Origin: Bacillus badius NBRC 15713
GTDB taxonomy: Bacteria; Bacillota; Bacilli; Bacillales; Domibacillaceae
DNA: 64,000 nt
Direction of reading: 5' to 3'
NCBI RefSeq assembly: GCF_001591605.1
Contig: NZ_BCVF01000002.1
Location: 1-64,000 of the forward strand
Part shown: in pieces, positions 9,546 through 18,025 of the stretch
Layout: the number at the start of each line of letters is the position of its first letter
Position numbering within the stretch: position 1 is the first letter of the stretch
Notes under the pieces: model-generated
The model's input: the letters and a program-made list of their open reading frames with translations, nothing else
Databases searched by the model: none
What the model was told of the DNA's origin: nothing
Made by a program: the position numbers and the translations under genes

Positions 9546-11174
9546 ATCATAAGCTCTTAACGCAATTTCAATACAGATTCTGTGATCTGGGTTCATAAAG
9601 TCGCCTAGTAATTCTTTCAGTTTTTCAATTCGGTAATTGACAGTTTGTCGGTGGATATATAGCTGCTTGGCTGTATCTTGTTTTGAGCCATTATTATTTA
9701 AATAGGTTCTAAGAGTTTTTAGTAATTCAGCGCCATACTGCTGGTCATGTTGTAGTACTTTTCCTAAGTAATCTTGAATCAAAGAATGAATTGTTTGATT
9801 ATCTTTCATATTTAGCAAAACACGGAACACGCCAATATTCTCATAAAATGGATTAGTAGCAGGTTCTGTAATTTGGGCTACTTCAATGACTTGTTTTGCT
9901 TCTTGGAATGCTTCATACCCATGAGTAAGCATGTGCTTTGGTTTGCTCATGCCAATTAGAAACCTTCCATCTTTTAATAAGGTAGAAAGTGAATCTCTTA
10001 TCTGATTAACAGTTGTTTTTATTCGCTCTTGTATAGGTAAGAGATTCTTATGTTCAGCTTGAGCTTGATAGATAAGAAAGTATAAACGATTTCCCATGGT
10101 CAGTATGATGGGATGAAGGAAATTTCGGCTAATAACTGTCCGTGTTACAATGGAGAGACCCTGTAGTAAAGAATCCCGCTCTTCATAATGAAGATTAGAC
10201 TTAGGTATCCCCCATTGGATAACTCCGCAATAATAGGAAAAATTGTGTGTATCGTTAGAAAAGATTCCTAGTTTTGTACGCATTAACTCTTCGCTTTGAA
10301 TTCTATTATTTAATAGGTCATCCAATAAAAGAGCCTGATTTTCTAAATTTCTTTCTTCTAAGAATAGCTGGCGTAATAAACTATGAGCAATTGCTGTGGC
10401 AGTATAATCTAATGATCGGATTAGAAAATCATCGGTATCTCTCTTATCCAAGACAACGCCTACATAAGCAAGAACTTGTCCCATGGTTACAATGGGCTGA
10501 TAAAATATGTTTCTTTTAGTTCCCAAACTAATTTGGAGACCGTATGTTGCAGTAATAGAATTATTATTGAAATGGTCGCTTAGCTGTTTTAAGTACTGTT
10601 GATGCTCTGGCTGTTTTATTTGTGGAAAACATATTGGACTGCCTGTCACCGGATAGTAAATAATTTGTGCAGAAAGCAGCCGATGGAATGCCTGTAGAAT
10701 ATGATTGATACTTTTTGATTGAAGACTTAAATTAGACAGTTCTTTAGAAAATGACTCAAGCTCAAGCAAAGCCTTTGCCTGGCGATTAACAATTAAGGTA
10801 TGCAGATCCATTGTGATGTCTACAAACTTTACTGTTTTCTCTACTACAATCAAGGGAAACGAATTTTTCTCTGCAAATTCAAGCACATCGTCAGGAATAG
10901 TATCTTGCCCTGCTGCAATGCACAAAGCAGTGGCTTTTTGCTCTATAAGCTCTTCTAAATAAGTCAAGTACGGATTTCTATTGTTATTAAAAAAAATATT
11001 AGGTGTAAGGATTAATTCGTTTCCATTTATAAAAAGGCTGTCATGGTCCAATTCAAGAATATGAACCCACTCCACAAAGCGGTCTAAACCTTTAGAACCG
11101 GCGATAACTTTAGCTTCGCAAAAATGTGGACGTTCTAGTATCTCTCTTACAGTAAGCTTTTGTTCACCAGACAT
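9522..11174 (-). CDS. PucR/CdaR-family transcriptional regulator
   Basis: A 550-residue regulator with an N-terminal PucR ligand-binding-type domain (about residues 5-125, beginning LTVREILERPHF), a central region related to the GGDEF-like CdaR segment, and a C-terminal PucR helix-turn-helix (LYIHRQTVNYRIEKL near residue 505). Relatives activate purine or amino acid catabolic genes in response to a substrate. Start: ATG 11174 lies 8 bases after tgggggt; the ATG at 11189 is inside that signal. It is convergent with pepD copy 2 and is the only intact regulator in the island, so it is the natural candidate controller of the carrier and peptidase genes; that is inference. Confidence 0.85.
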   Translation of the reverse strand: MSGEQKLTVREILERPHFCEAKVIAGSKGLDRFVEWVHILELDHDSLFINGNELILTPNIFFNNNRNPYLTYLEELIEQKATALCIAAGQDTIPDDVLEFAEKNSFPLIVVEKTVKFVDITMDLHTLIVNRQAKALLELESFSKELSNLSLQSKSINHILQAFHRLLSAQIIYYPVTGSPICFPQIKQPEHQQYLKQLSDHFNNNSITATYGLQISLGTKRNIFYQPIVTMGQVLAYVGVVLDKRDTDDFLIRSLDYTATAIAHSLLRQLFLEERNLENQALLLDDLLNNRIQSEELMRTKLGIFSNDTHNFSYYCGVIQWGIPKSNLHYEERDSLLQGLSIVTRTVISRNFLHPIILTMGNRLYFLIYQAQAEHKNLLPIQERIKTTVNQIRDSLSTLLKDGRFLIGMSKPKHMLTHGYEAFQEAKQVIEVAQITEPATNPFYENIGVFRVLLNMKDNQTIHSLIQDYLGKVLQHDQQYGAELLKTLRTYLNNNGSKQDTAKQLYIHRQTVNYRIEKLKELLGDFMNPDHRICIEIALRAYDLHRIHFF

Positions 11175-11467
11175 ATTATTAACCCCCATAGTTAAAACTG
11201 ATGAGAATAGTTATCTCATAAAAATGTTGCAAATAAATGTTAATTAAATCTAGCTATACTGCTCCCTTTAGCGCTGAATTATATGACTATTAGCAATAAT
11301 AGCGCATTTCTCTATATCTAATCCTATCATAAAGAAGGATGGAATGAAAAACAGTTCAATAGCTCAGTATGCTAGGCGGAAATTCTACTAAAAAGGGGAA
11401 GTTCAGCATTGCTTGATTTACAGTCAAAAGATGTTGTATGAGAACTATTTAATTCTTAAAAATGTAA

Positions 11468-11545
11468 AAGCGCTCAATTAAGAGCGCTTCAGACTGTAGC
11501 CAAACTCAATAAAAATTGAAGTTTGTCCACAGTCTTTTTATTTTT
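11468..11545 (+). terminator. Two consecutive hairpins ending in a T-run
   Basis: aagcgctc / gagcgctt (11468-11489) forms a perfect small palindrome, and agactgtagccaaact / aagtttgtccacagtct (11491-11535) forms a longer stem followed by tttttattttt. The second looks like the terminator commonly seen beside IS1182-type elements. No intact gene feeds into it. Confidence 0.55.
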
Positions 11546-11563
11546 CTTGTGGATGGGGGCTGT

Positions 11564-11620
11564 TGGTTTCCATTCTAGGCTGCTTCGCTTTCCGCAGGGC
11601 GAGCGCTGAGTTTCCTCCCC
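11564..11620. repeat. Bacillus-type dispersed palindromic repeat
   Basis: The segment containing ggctgcttcgctttccgc and gagcgctgag resembles the short repeats rich in gcttcgctttccgc/gcgagcgctgag scattered in many Bacillus genomes. Only one copy is in the window, so the repeat nature rests on recall rather than on copies seen here. Confidence 0.4.
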
Positions 11621-11712
11621 ACAAAAGTGTCTGTGAAGGCTGATCCATCCACAGAGTTTACAAAGTTAGGGTAATCGTATAATGATTACCTGTTTTAAAA
11701 TAAATAGATAAA

Positions 11713-12055
11713 ATGCTTGAGGTCATGAAGGTGCTTTTGAAACACAATCCTATCCAACGGGACCAAATAGAAATGATTGCTCTGGATCAGCTTGTAGCTG
11801 AGAATCATCTGGTTCGTAAAATGGAGGCAACGATTGATTTTTCTTTTATTTTATTTAGGACTGGATGGAAGAGTTGTACTAGAAAGTAGATCGCCCAGGC
11901 ATCGATCTCGTTCTTTAAATTAAACTGACATTTATTGAATATACATCTGGTATCCGCTCCATGCACAAGACGAGGGAAGAAGTAGAAACGAATATGGATT
12001 ACAACTGGTTTCTTAGTTATGGTTTCCATGATAAAGTGCCGCATTTCTCCACCTG
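11713..12055 (+). mobile_element. Decayed IS1182-type transposase N-terminus
   Basis: Translating in shifting frames gives HNPIQRDQIEMIALDQL, then LVRKMEATIDFSF, then DRPGIDLVL, IKLTFIEY, GIRSM and finally NWFLSYGFHDKVPHFST, the order of the N-terminal part of IS1182-family transposases. There is at least one frameshift and two in-frame stops (near 11886 and 11922). The rest of the element is missing, cut off by the IS3-type fragment that begins about 12073. Confidence 0.75.
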
Positions 12056-12072
12056 GAGCGTCTATACTTATC

Positions 12073-12195
12073 TGGACAGAAAATCAAGGTCGCGTACACT
12101 TGATCTAAAACAGATAAGGAGCTTCAAACATGATAAAGCGAGAACGCCGTACATTTACAGCCGAGTTCAAAAAGCAAATTGAAGAACTTTTATAG
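12073..12195 (+). mobile_element. IS3-type left-end fragment with orfA start
   Basis: Begins with tggacagaaaa, a plausible IS3-family terminal sequence, and continues to an ATG at 12130 encoding MIKRERRTFTAEFKKQI, the typical N-terminus of an IS3/IS150 OrfA. The frame stops after 21 codons. It appears to have inserted into the IS1182 fragment and then been deleted from its right side. Confidence 0.6.
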
Positions 12196-12251
12196 TGAAA
12201 ATGAGGCAAGTTAATATATTTATAAAAAAGATATGTAGGTGTAAAACATAT

Positions 12252-12280
12252 TTGACATGCTATATATCTTTTTTTATAAT
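12252..12280 (+). promoter_or_regulatory. Sigma-A promoter of the XRE operon
   Basis: TTGACA (12252-12257) and TATAAT (12275-12280) with a 17-base spacer: a perfect consensus promoter, 53 bases upstream of the XRE gene at 12333. Confidence 0.9.
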
Positions 12281-12284
12281 AAGA

Positions 12285-12304
12285 GTGTAAAAGATATTTT
12301 ACAC
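12285..12304 (+). promoter_or_regulatory. Operator palindrome for the XRE regulator
   Basis: Perfect inverted repeat gtgtaaaa-gata-ttttacac starting 5 bases after the -10 box, over the expected transcription start. A matching half site, ggtgtaaaaca, lies at 12238-12248 just before the -35. Placement on both sides of a consensus promoter suggests autorepression by the downstream XRE protein. Confidence 0.65.
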
Positions 12305-12332
12305 CTTATAGAATCTAAAGGTGGCTTGGTGA

Positions 12333-12536
12333 ATGGAAAATAAAATTAAGGAATACAGGGAAAAAAGTGGTCTTTCACAAGGGAAATTAGCAGAAAAATG
12401 TAATGTGAGTAGGCAAACGATTAATGCTATTGAAAACAATAAATATGACCCAAGTTTACAATTAGCATTCGATATTGCGAGGACATTAAAGGTCACTATG
12501 GAGGAATTATTTATATCGGAGAAGGGAGGAAAATAG
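12333..12536 (+). CDS. Small XRE-family regulator
   Basis: A 67-residue protein that is almost entirely one helix-turn-helix domain: EKSGLSQGKLAEKCNVSRQT, then INAIENNKYDPSL and a short tail. This matches the single-domain YgzD/YozG-type XRE regulators that are paired with small membrane proteins. It has the promoter and palindrome described just upstream and overlaps translationally with the following membrane protein gene (1-base gap), so it probably represses its own operon. Confidence 0.85.
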   Translation: MENKIKEYREKSGLSQGKLAEKCNVSRQTINAIENNKYDPSLQLAFDIARTLKVTMEELFISEKGGK

Positions 12537-12537
12537 A

Positions 12538-12930
12538 ATGAATAATACCAAAAAAATTATCGCATTTATAGTCTTCATTGTTTTCTTATCAATTTCAGGA
12601 TTTTCCCTATATAAATGGATAAGATTTGAAACTATTGATGCTGCTTCTATATTCTTTAGTTTCCTTGCTTTAAGTTATTTCTTTAATTGGCTTAATTGGG
12701 GACAACATGAAGGTGGTGGTGAGAAGGATGAATTAGATAGACATATCGAAACTCAAAGTGCCAAGATAGGTTATTATGTACTAATGATTCTTTCTGGTTT
12801 AATTCTATTTATTTCTGAAGGGACTGGTAACTTTAATGAAATTGATAATTACCCCCTTGTTATTGTGGTAGGTCTTACATTTATTACAGTTCCGATTACT
12901 GAATTTGTTTATTCAAAAAAGTACAAATAA
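12538..12930 (+). CDS. Small membrane protein paired with XRE regulator
   Basis: A 130-residue protein with four predicted membrane helices (about residues 5-27, 34-52, 77-95, 104-124) and a charged loop with EGGGEKDELDRHIETQSAKI between the second and third. It begins one base after the XRE gene, with aagggagga as its ribosome binding site. Such XRE/membrane-protein pairs are common in Bacillus, often of unknown function. I do not recognise a specific family. Confidence 0.75.
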   Translation: MNNTKKIIAFIVFIVFLSISGFSLYKWIRFETIDAASIFFSFLALSYFFNWLNWGQHEGGGEKDELDRHIETQSAKIGYYVLMILSGLILFISEGTGNFNEIDNYPLVIVVGLTFITVPITEFVYSKKYK

Positions 12931-12937
12931 TAATGTG

Positions 12938-13065
12938 TATTTTCATATATTAAACAAACGGTCAGAAAAAACATTTTTACTAAAGAAGAATTTAATAATA
13001 AATTTCGAAGTATCCTAGAGAATGAAAGCGAAGAAATTACAGGGGAAATCTTTAGTAAGAAGTAA
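12938..13065 (+). pseudogene. C-terminal relic of an unknown small protein
   Basis: An open frame lacking any start codon reads QTVRKNIFTKEEFNNKF, then RSILENESEEITGEIFSKK and a TAA at 13063, followed by a terminator. Its amino acid composition looks protein-like, so it may be the tail of a gene whose front was deleted. I do not recognise the family. Confidence 0.35.
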
Positions 13066-13071
13066 ACATTA

Positions 13072-13102
13072 AGAGAGTATCCTTCGGGGTGCTCTTTTTT
13101 AT
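13072..13102 (+). terminator. Rho-independent terminator
   Basis: Stem agagtatcc / ggggtgctct with a ttc loop and two G-U pairs, then a T-run; lies 6 bases after the relic frame that ends at 13065. Confidence 0.8.
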
Positions 13103-13267
13103 GTCCAATATACAAAGCAATGAGCGTAAGGGGTTGAGACGATATGAAGTTCTTCAACAGAGGAGAGAATAATCATAAATGATAGATTCGTCTGAAAATA
13201 GTGATAGTATAATGGAAGTTGTTACCACATTAAATCGTTAAAATACAAGCGGGAGGTCGAATGATTA
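13103..13267. other. Short gap with a possible 20-codon frame
   Basis: Contains gaggagagaataatcataaATG (ATG 13179) opening a 20-codon frame, MIDSSENSDSIMEVVTTLNR. The ribosome binding site is good but the frame is very short; it may be the front of a lost gene. Confidence 0.25.
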
Positions 13268-13456
13268 ATGAGTTTAAATACGTTGTTATTTGGAGTTGTA
13301 GCAGGGGTATTAACATTTTTAATTGAAGGTGAAACATCGCCATTACTAATAACAAATATTTTATTGGGATTCATAATCGGAAAATTAACTGATAAAAAAA
13401 TAAACGGGATGAACTTAGTTATCCGATTATCGAGTAAACAACCGTGGTTTTTATAA
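13268..13456 (+). CDS. Tiny hydrophobic protein
   Basis: A 62-residue frame with two hydrophobic stretches (about residues 3-20 and 27-40) separated by EGETSP and ending in a basic tail. gggaggtcg at 13251-13259 could be the ribosome binding site. Looks like a small two-helix membrane protein but has no recognised family, and it might be a truncated remnant in this decayed region. Confidence 0.35.
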   Translation: MSLNTLLFGVVAGVLTFLIEGETSPLLITNILLGFIIGKLTDKKINGMNLVIRLSSKQPWFL

Positions 13457-13497
13457 TCGGGGATGGCGGTGGATTTTAAATAAAGTCGCGATGTTTT

Positions 13498-13533
13498 ACC
13501 CTTTGGATATGAGGTGTCCAAAAGGTGTTTTTT
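13498..13533 (+). terminator. Rho-independent terminator
   Basis: Stem accctttggata / tgtccaaaaggt around tgagg, then TTTTTT. It would end transcripts from the tiny frame at 13268. Confidence 0.7.
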
Positions 13534-13673
13534 AGGAAAAAAAGTATCCTCGATCCAGCTATTTAATAGAGTAACAACATCAGTTTTAAAAAGGGATTAA
13601 AATGTTTTATATTGAATTATGTTTAAAGGGTTTTTTAGGTTTAGATGGAAGACCCAATAAGGGAGGAATTAAT

Positions 13674-14132
13674 TTGGGCCAAGCAAAGCAAATGATGCAT
13701 GAATGGTTACAACATCGGAATGTGTTGGAGGAGTTACTGGAATCCATCGACGACGAACATATTGATTTCAGACCGTGGGAAGGGGCAATTGCACTTGGTG
13801 AACTGGCGTTGCATGTTGCTGGGTGGAATGATGTGTTCGTTTCAATGGTCAAAACGGAAGAGTTTGCTTCACCAGACATTCCTGAATGTCAAACGATGGG
13901 AGACGTACGCAAAGTTGTGAAGGAATTCACGAAAAAAACAAAGGCTACATACGAATCATTGACTGATGCAGATTTGGAAGTCGAAAATAATTCATCGCAC
14001 CCAAAACTTCAAGGATCGAAGAAAAGATATCTCACTGCAATGTATGATCACGAGATTCACCATAAGGGCCAACTTTTTGTTTACGCACGTTTAGTAGGTG
14101 TGAAAGAAGTTCCATTTTTCGCTAATACCTAG
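13674..14132 (+). CDS. DinB-family putative metal-dependent protein
   Basis: A 152-residue four-helix-bundle protein of the DinB/YfiT superfamily. The metal-ligand histidines are seen in LALHVAGWND and in DHEIHHKGQ near the C-terminus. Members include thiol-dependent transferases, but function here is unknown. TTG 13674 is chosen because gggagga precedes it by 7 bases and it gives the normal family length; the longer in-frame start at 13602 lacks a ribosome binding site. A terminator follows at 14180. Confidence 0.8.
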   Translation: MGQAKQMMHEWLQHRNVLEELLESIDDEHIDFRPWEGAIALGELALHVAGWNDVFVSMVKTEEFASPDIPECQTMGDVRKVVKEFTKKTKATYESLTDADLEVENNSSHPKLQGSKKRYLTAMYDHEIHHKGQLFVYARLVGVKEVPFFANT

Positions 14133-14179
14133 TCACCGTTCTTCAGTGAAGGGGCGCTTTAACTGAAAGAAATATTTTG

Positions 14180-14226
14180 AGAGCCTGTTTTGAACAAACT
14201 TTTTTCAAAAGCAGGCTCTTTGCTTT
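14180..14226 (+). terminator. Rho-independent terminator after DinB gene
   Basis: agagcctgttttga / ttcaaaagcaggctct with a ten-base loop, then ttgctttt. Confidence 0.85.
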
Positions 14227-14265
14227 TCGCTATATCGAGTTTTAAATGATTATTTTGACCAAACT

Positions 14266-14469
14266 TTATTTTAAACTTACAGTGGCGAGATTACCAGGGA
14301 TTGAAATGAATCCTAGTAAAACGATCTTTAGTTTGAATATAATGGATATGATGACAAGCCTATAGTCACATGTGATGGTAGGGTGAATGCAGCCGATTTG
14401 CCGTAACAGGGCGAACCCAAAATTATTTGCCGTTTTAGACCAGCCTTTCTGATATGAATATCGAATCAT
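14266..14469 (-). CDS. Small hypothetical protein
   Basis: A 67-residue frame with a clear ribosome binding site (aaggggag, about 9 bases upstream of ATG 14469). It contains a hydrophobic stretch LVIISIIFKLKIVLLGFISI. No family recognised. The region is full of broken genes, so it could be the front of a frameshifted gene; I see no continuation in another frame. Confidence 0.3.
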   Translation of the reverse strand: MIRYSYQKGWSKTANNFGFALLRQIGCIHPTITCDYRLVIISIIFKLKIVLLGFISIPGNLATVSLK

Positions 14470-14615
14470 AAAAAAAACTCCCCTTCATTTATCACCGTCA
14501 CATTGCACCTTAAAAAATCAAAAGTACGTAACGATTATCTATTATGAAAGGGGAATTTTAAACCGGAGAATTGTCCATTTTAAAGTCTGAGGTGACACCA
14601 ATTTACTTTTCTAAC

Positions 14616-15526
14616 CTAATATATTCTAATTTTTTCAGGAAAGTACAATTCAACTGCTAGTTTTCCGTCTTGATAATAAGCGTTTATGTGTCCCCCATAC
14701 GTTCTGTTAGAGTTTTTGCGATAGATAAACCTAATCCGGTGGAGCTTCTTCCATCTTCAACGGTATAAAAGCGATCAAAAAGCCTTTCTACCATAACCAG
14801 TGATAAATCTTTGGCAGAATTGGTGAAAATGATTTTTCCATCCCCATGGAGACTTACCACCAAATCGCCATCACTGTATTTGATGACATTACTTAAGATA
14901 TTTCCTAAAATACGGCTGAGGGCAGTGGAATCAAGTGCCCGATGAATCGGTGAATCTGGAATCTCGATTTCTGGCTTGATATGTCGCCCTTTAAATGCAC
15001 CGTAGTAGGATATCAAACTCTCTTCCAGCACTTGATTCAGGGTCAAGTCTTCATAGTTTATTTCTAGCACAGTGTTGATGATTGAATAGTTGAAAAGTTC
15101 TTATGTCAATTGCTTCAAGACCTCAGCCCGATTCTGGATTTGACCAAGGTAAAGCTGGACGGATTCAGACTTATCTTCCCCTTCCAACAGATCAAGATAA
15201 CCGTAAATAGCAGCCAACGGAGTGCGCAAATCATGGGAAATATTTGTGATTGCTTCCTTCAATTCAGTATCGCCTTGTTGATAACGGTGACGTTCTCGGC
15301 GTAGCGTACTAAGTTGGGTGTTTAGGCTATTTGCCAACTGTCGCATCTGTCTATCACGGCTAGAAATGCTAATTAAAATATTGGTATCCGATGTGATTAT
15401 TTCGTCCAATGAGCCCTGTATTTCCTGTGCAGATTTCCGTATAAGGTACACCTTTCCCACAAGAAATATAACGATTAACACCAATACGCCACATAAGAGC
15501 CATGATCCAATTTCCCATTCGTTGCA
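14616..15526 (-). pseudogene. Broken sensor histidine kinase
   Basis: Reads as a two-component sensor kinase: a membrane helix (GVLVLIVIFLV), a linker, the phospho-accepting H-box NISHDLRTPLAAIYGYLDLL, an N-box (ILGNILSNVIKYS) and a G-box (GRSSTGLGLSIAKTL). A TAA at 15103-15101 interrupts the same frame between LKQLT and ELFNYS. Near 14692-14696 a run of five C (G on the coding strand) has probably lost a base: adding one restores GGHINAYYQDGKLAVEL to a stop at 14616. The N-terminus is also cut near 15526, before any start. No partner response regulator is present. Inactive. Confidence 0.85.
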
Positions 15527-15555
15527 TTCGTACTAGACCAGCTACCAAGCTTTTT

Positions 15556-16055
15556 CTATTTTGCTGTTGCTTCAGCGGCCTGTAACTCTTCTAAATATTG
15601 AGTGTTTGGCGGATAGATCGCAACACGGGCTAGCCCTTTTTCTAATAATGTCTTATTAAACATTGTGTCATTTAAATAGATGTAAGCAAGAATACGACCA
15701 TATTGGTCACGAGTCTGAACGCCAAGCTCAACCTTTACGTTTTTTCCTTGAAGGCTTTTTTTGTGAAATCAGAAGCTTCTTTATCAAATAACTGAACGCA
15801 TTGTTTTGAATCTTTTGCTTCAAGTGTATCCACTAAAATCATACGGATAGTTTCTTTTTTTCCTTTATAAGTGACCTTAATGGTATCACCATCAACTACT
15901 TCAGTAACCTTTGAAGTAACAGCGGTTTTAGGTGCTGCTGCTTAAACATGGTTACTTTCTTGTATGGCAAATGGTGTGAATGAGCTGCCGAGTAATGATA
16001 AAGATAGGGCAGCAGCGGCGACAGATTTAAGTAATTTCGATTTCTTGTTTAACAT
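15556..16055 (-). pseudogene. Broken secreted thermonuclease (SNase family)
   Basis: Starts at ATG 16055 after aaaggag and encodes a signal peptide (LLKSVAAAALSLSLLGSS). After an in-frame TAA at 15944-15942 the frame continues with VTEVVDGDTIKV, TIRMILVDTLEA and, following a one-base loss near 15752-15762, VELGVQTRDQYGRILAYIY and KGLARVAIYPPNTQYLE to a stop at 15556. These are the ordered motifs of staphylococcal-nuclease-like secreted nucleases (YncB type), including the catalytic Arg and Glu regions. One nonsense change and one frameshift make it inactive. Confidence 0.85.
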
Positions 16056-16284
16056 AAGCGTTGCTCCTTTTGTAGGTAGTAGATTAGAATCGTGATAAAA
16101 GAACCGGTGATTAAGCAAAAATAAAGACACGCCACAGCGTGTATAAGTCGAAAACATTTTCCTGTATTATCCTACAAATCAACTTGAAATTGGATTTGAG
16201 TCAATAATTTGGACACAAAAAAGTTAAGTCTTAGGCTGTTCTTCTAATTTGATCCTCAATGGCTTGGGGTGCAAAGGGGTAACT

Positions 16285-16521
16285 TTGGAGAATATTGCTA
16301 GGATGATTTATGACGATCGACACAAAGAGATTTTATTTCATGAAGCATATCAGTGCATAAGTTTTTCATTAGATAACAGAGAAATTTATCCTCATCCAAA
16401 AGCCTATGAAAAATTCGAGGGAGTTTTAAAACATATTGAACGGTACTTTGACAGAGAATGGTTAAAAGAAAAAATTAATTTTGAAGAATATGACTTAGGT
16501 GACGACGAGGAAGAAAAATAG
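16285..16521 (+). CDS. Small acidic hypothetical protein cut by an IS end
   Basis: About 78 residues from TTG 16285 (aaaggggt precedes it): ENIARMIYDDRHKEILFHEA, then an ordinary soluble-looking sequence ending DLGDDEEEK. Its TAG stop is formed by the first base of the ISL3-type element (16519-16521). If the element is removed at the AAAAATA direct repeat, the frame gains one Tyr and meets TAA, so the insertion hit the last codon and changes the protein little. No family recognised. Confidence 0.45.
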   Translation: MENIARMIYDDRHKEILFHEAYQCISFSLDNREIYPHPKAYEKFEGVLKHIERYFDREWLKEKINFEEYDLGDDEEEK

Positions 16522-16550
16522 GGTATTCGGATTTTAGTGTGGAAAGAGGG

Positions 16551-17885
16551 TTAAAGAGAACCCTCCTCTATCACCTTAGTCAGTGTGGAAAAATCAGCAC
16601 CATCTTCATACACCCATTCATAACCAGTTTGTGACCAACCTGGGAATGGATCAGGTAACATTTTTCCAAAAGTAACTTCAATTTCTTTGAACTTCTTTTT
16701 CTTTCTAACTTTACGATAGCCTTGAGTAAATAAAATCTTTGCTCTAAGGGCTTCAAAAGAGTAACCACGACCAACATGGTTCATTGTCTTAATTAATCGA
16801 TTAAGGGATTCTGTATAAGCGTTTGTAATGGGGGAATTGAAATAGTTGAATATTTCTTCTTCCCAATTTTTCATAGCCTTAAACAGATCCTCAAAATAAG
16901 TTATCAGTTCTTTAGGTACATTTGAAACCTAATTTTGATAGAGTTTATAGGCATCGTTAATTGATTCGGCTTCATAGATGTCAAAGAATTGCTTTTTAAG
17001 TTCATAAGCCTGTCCGAGTAATGGAAAGTTTTGAGTCCATACTTGTAGCTTTATTTGGTCATCAAAGTCTGTTAAGTCTTTACTTCTTGTAAGAAGGACA
17101 TAACGATCTCTCATAAGTTGTCTACGTTCTTTGACTGTAACATTTTGACGGTTAGCTTTTCGGATTTTCTCTAAGGCTTCATTGGCTAATTTAACAACAT
17201 GGAATTTATCAATTACAATTTTGGCATGTGGTATCATTGTATTAACAGCACTCTTATAAGGATTCCACATATCCATTGCTACAAGTTCAATTTTATCAAT
17301 ATCTTGGAGCTTTGAAAGGTAACTGATAACAGTATCTTTATTACGTTTTCGTAATATGTCAATTACTGACTTGTTTTCTACATCTGTAATAACACAATTA
17401 TAGTTTTTAAGTAAATGGACTTCATCAATACCAAGCCATTTAGGAGTTCTAAAATCAGTTTGAGCTTCAAGTTCATCAACGTAGTCATTAAATATGTTTC
17501 GTACAGTCTTTTCGTCAACGCCAATCTCTTCAGCAACACTGGTAAAAGTTTTTTCAAGACTTGCTTCTTGAATCCAATTTATTAGCCTATTTGTAACAGA
17601 ACGATTGATATCTATATCTGTTAGATTTTCAAAAAATGTTTCTTTACATTCCTTACATTTATATCGTTGGCGATTGACATAAATACCAACACGTTTTGCG
17701 TGCATTGGTAAATCGAAAAATAACTGTTTCTTTTTACCATGCTTATATAAATTTGCAATGGTACCACACTTTGGACAGTAGGTGGGTGGCGGTAAAATAG
17801 TCTCAACTAAGAATCTATAATCAGATTCGCTTTCATACATATCAATAATTTTAAAACTTGGTAGGTTAAGCATATTTTGGGTCAT
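16551..17885 (-). pseudogene. ISL3-family transposase with in-frame amber codon
   Basis: The N-terminus has the zinc-finger motif YCPKCGTIANL and a second pair, CKECKET, then a helix-turn-helix and the DDE catalytic core: WLGIDEVHLL, VAMDMWNPY and, after the interruption, TNAYTESLNRLIK with the expected Glu. A TAG at 16931-16929 follows KLYQN; the frame then continues unbroken (VSNVPKELITYF) to 16551, so a single base change, most likely from TGG, removes the third catalytic residue. ATG 17885 has aaaaggaaaa before it; a TTG at 17918 is an alternative start. Confidence 0.9.
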
Positions 17886-17928
17886 TTTTTCATTTTCCTT
17901 TTGTAACATTTTAGACAATAAACAAAAA

Positions 17929-17960
17929 GCATTACTTGATGATTAGAGTAATGCCTTTTT
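17929..17960 (-). terminator. Terminator between cargo operon and transposase
   Basis: gcattac / gtaatgc hairpin flanked by A-run and T-run, so it can act in either direction; on the minus strand it ends the tetR-acetyltransferase operon before the transposase gene. Confidence 0.7.
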
Positions 17961-18025
17961 CTGTTAAGTATTCAATTTTTTGATCGCTGTCCTTACTATT
18001 ATGGCGGGACAATTTTATATACTTT

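Noticed and set aside
13072-13102. gtatccttcggggtg looks like the start of an FMN riboswitch
   Set aside because: It lacks every later RFN motif and folds as a simple terminator with a T-run.
16200-16260. Possible right end of an IS3-type element before the small gene at 16285
   Set aside because: Phrases such as ttaacttttttgtgtcc on the minus strand are suggestive, but the adjoining frame does not match an OrfB C-terminus that I know.
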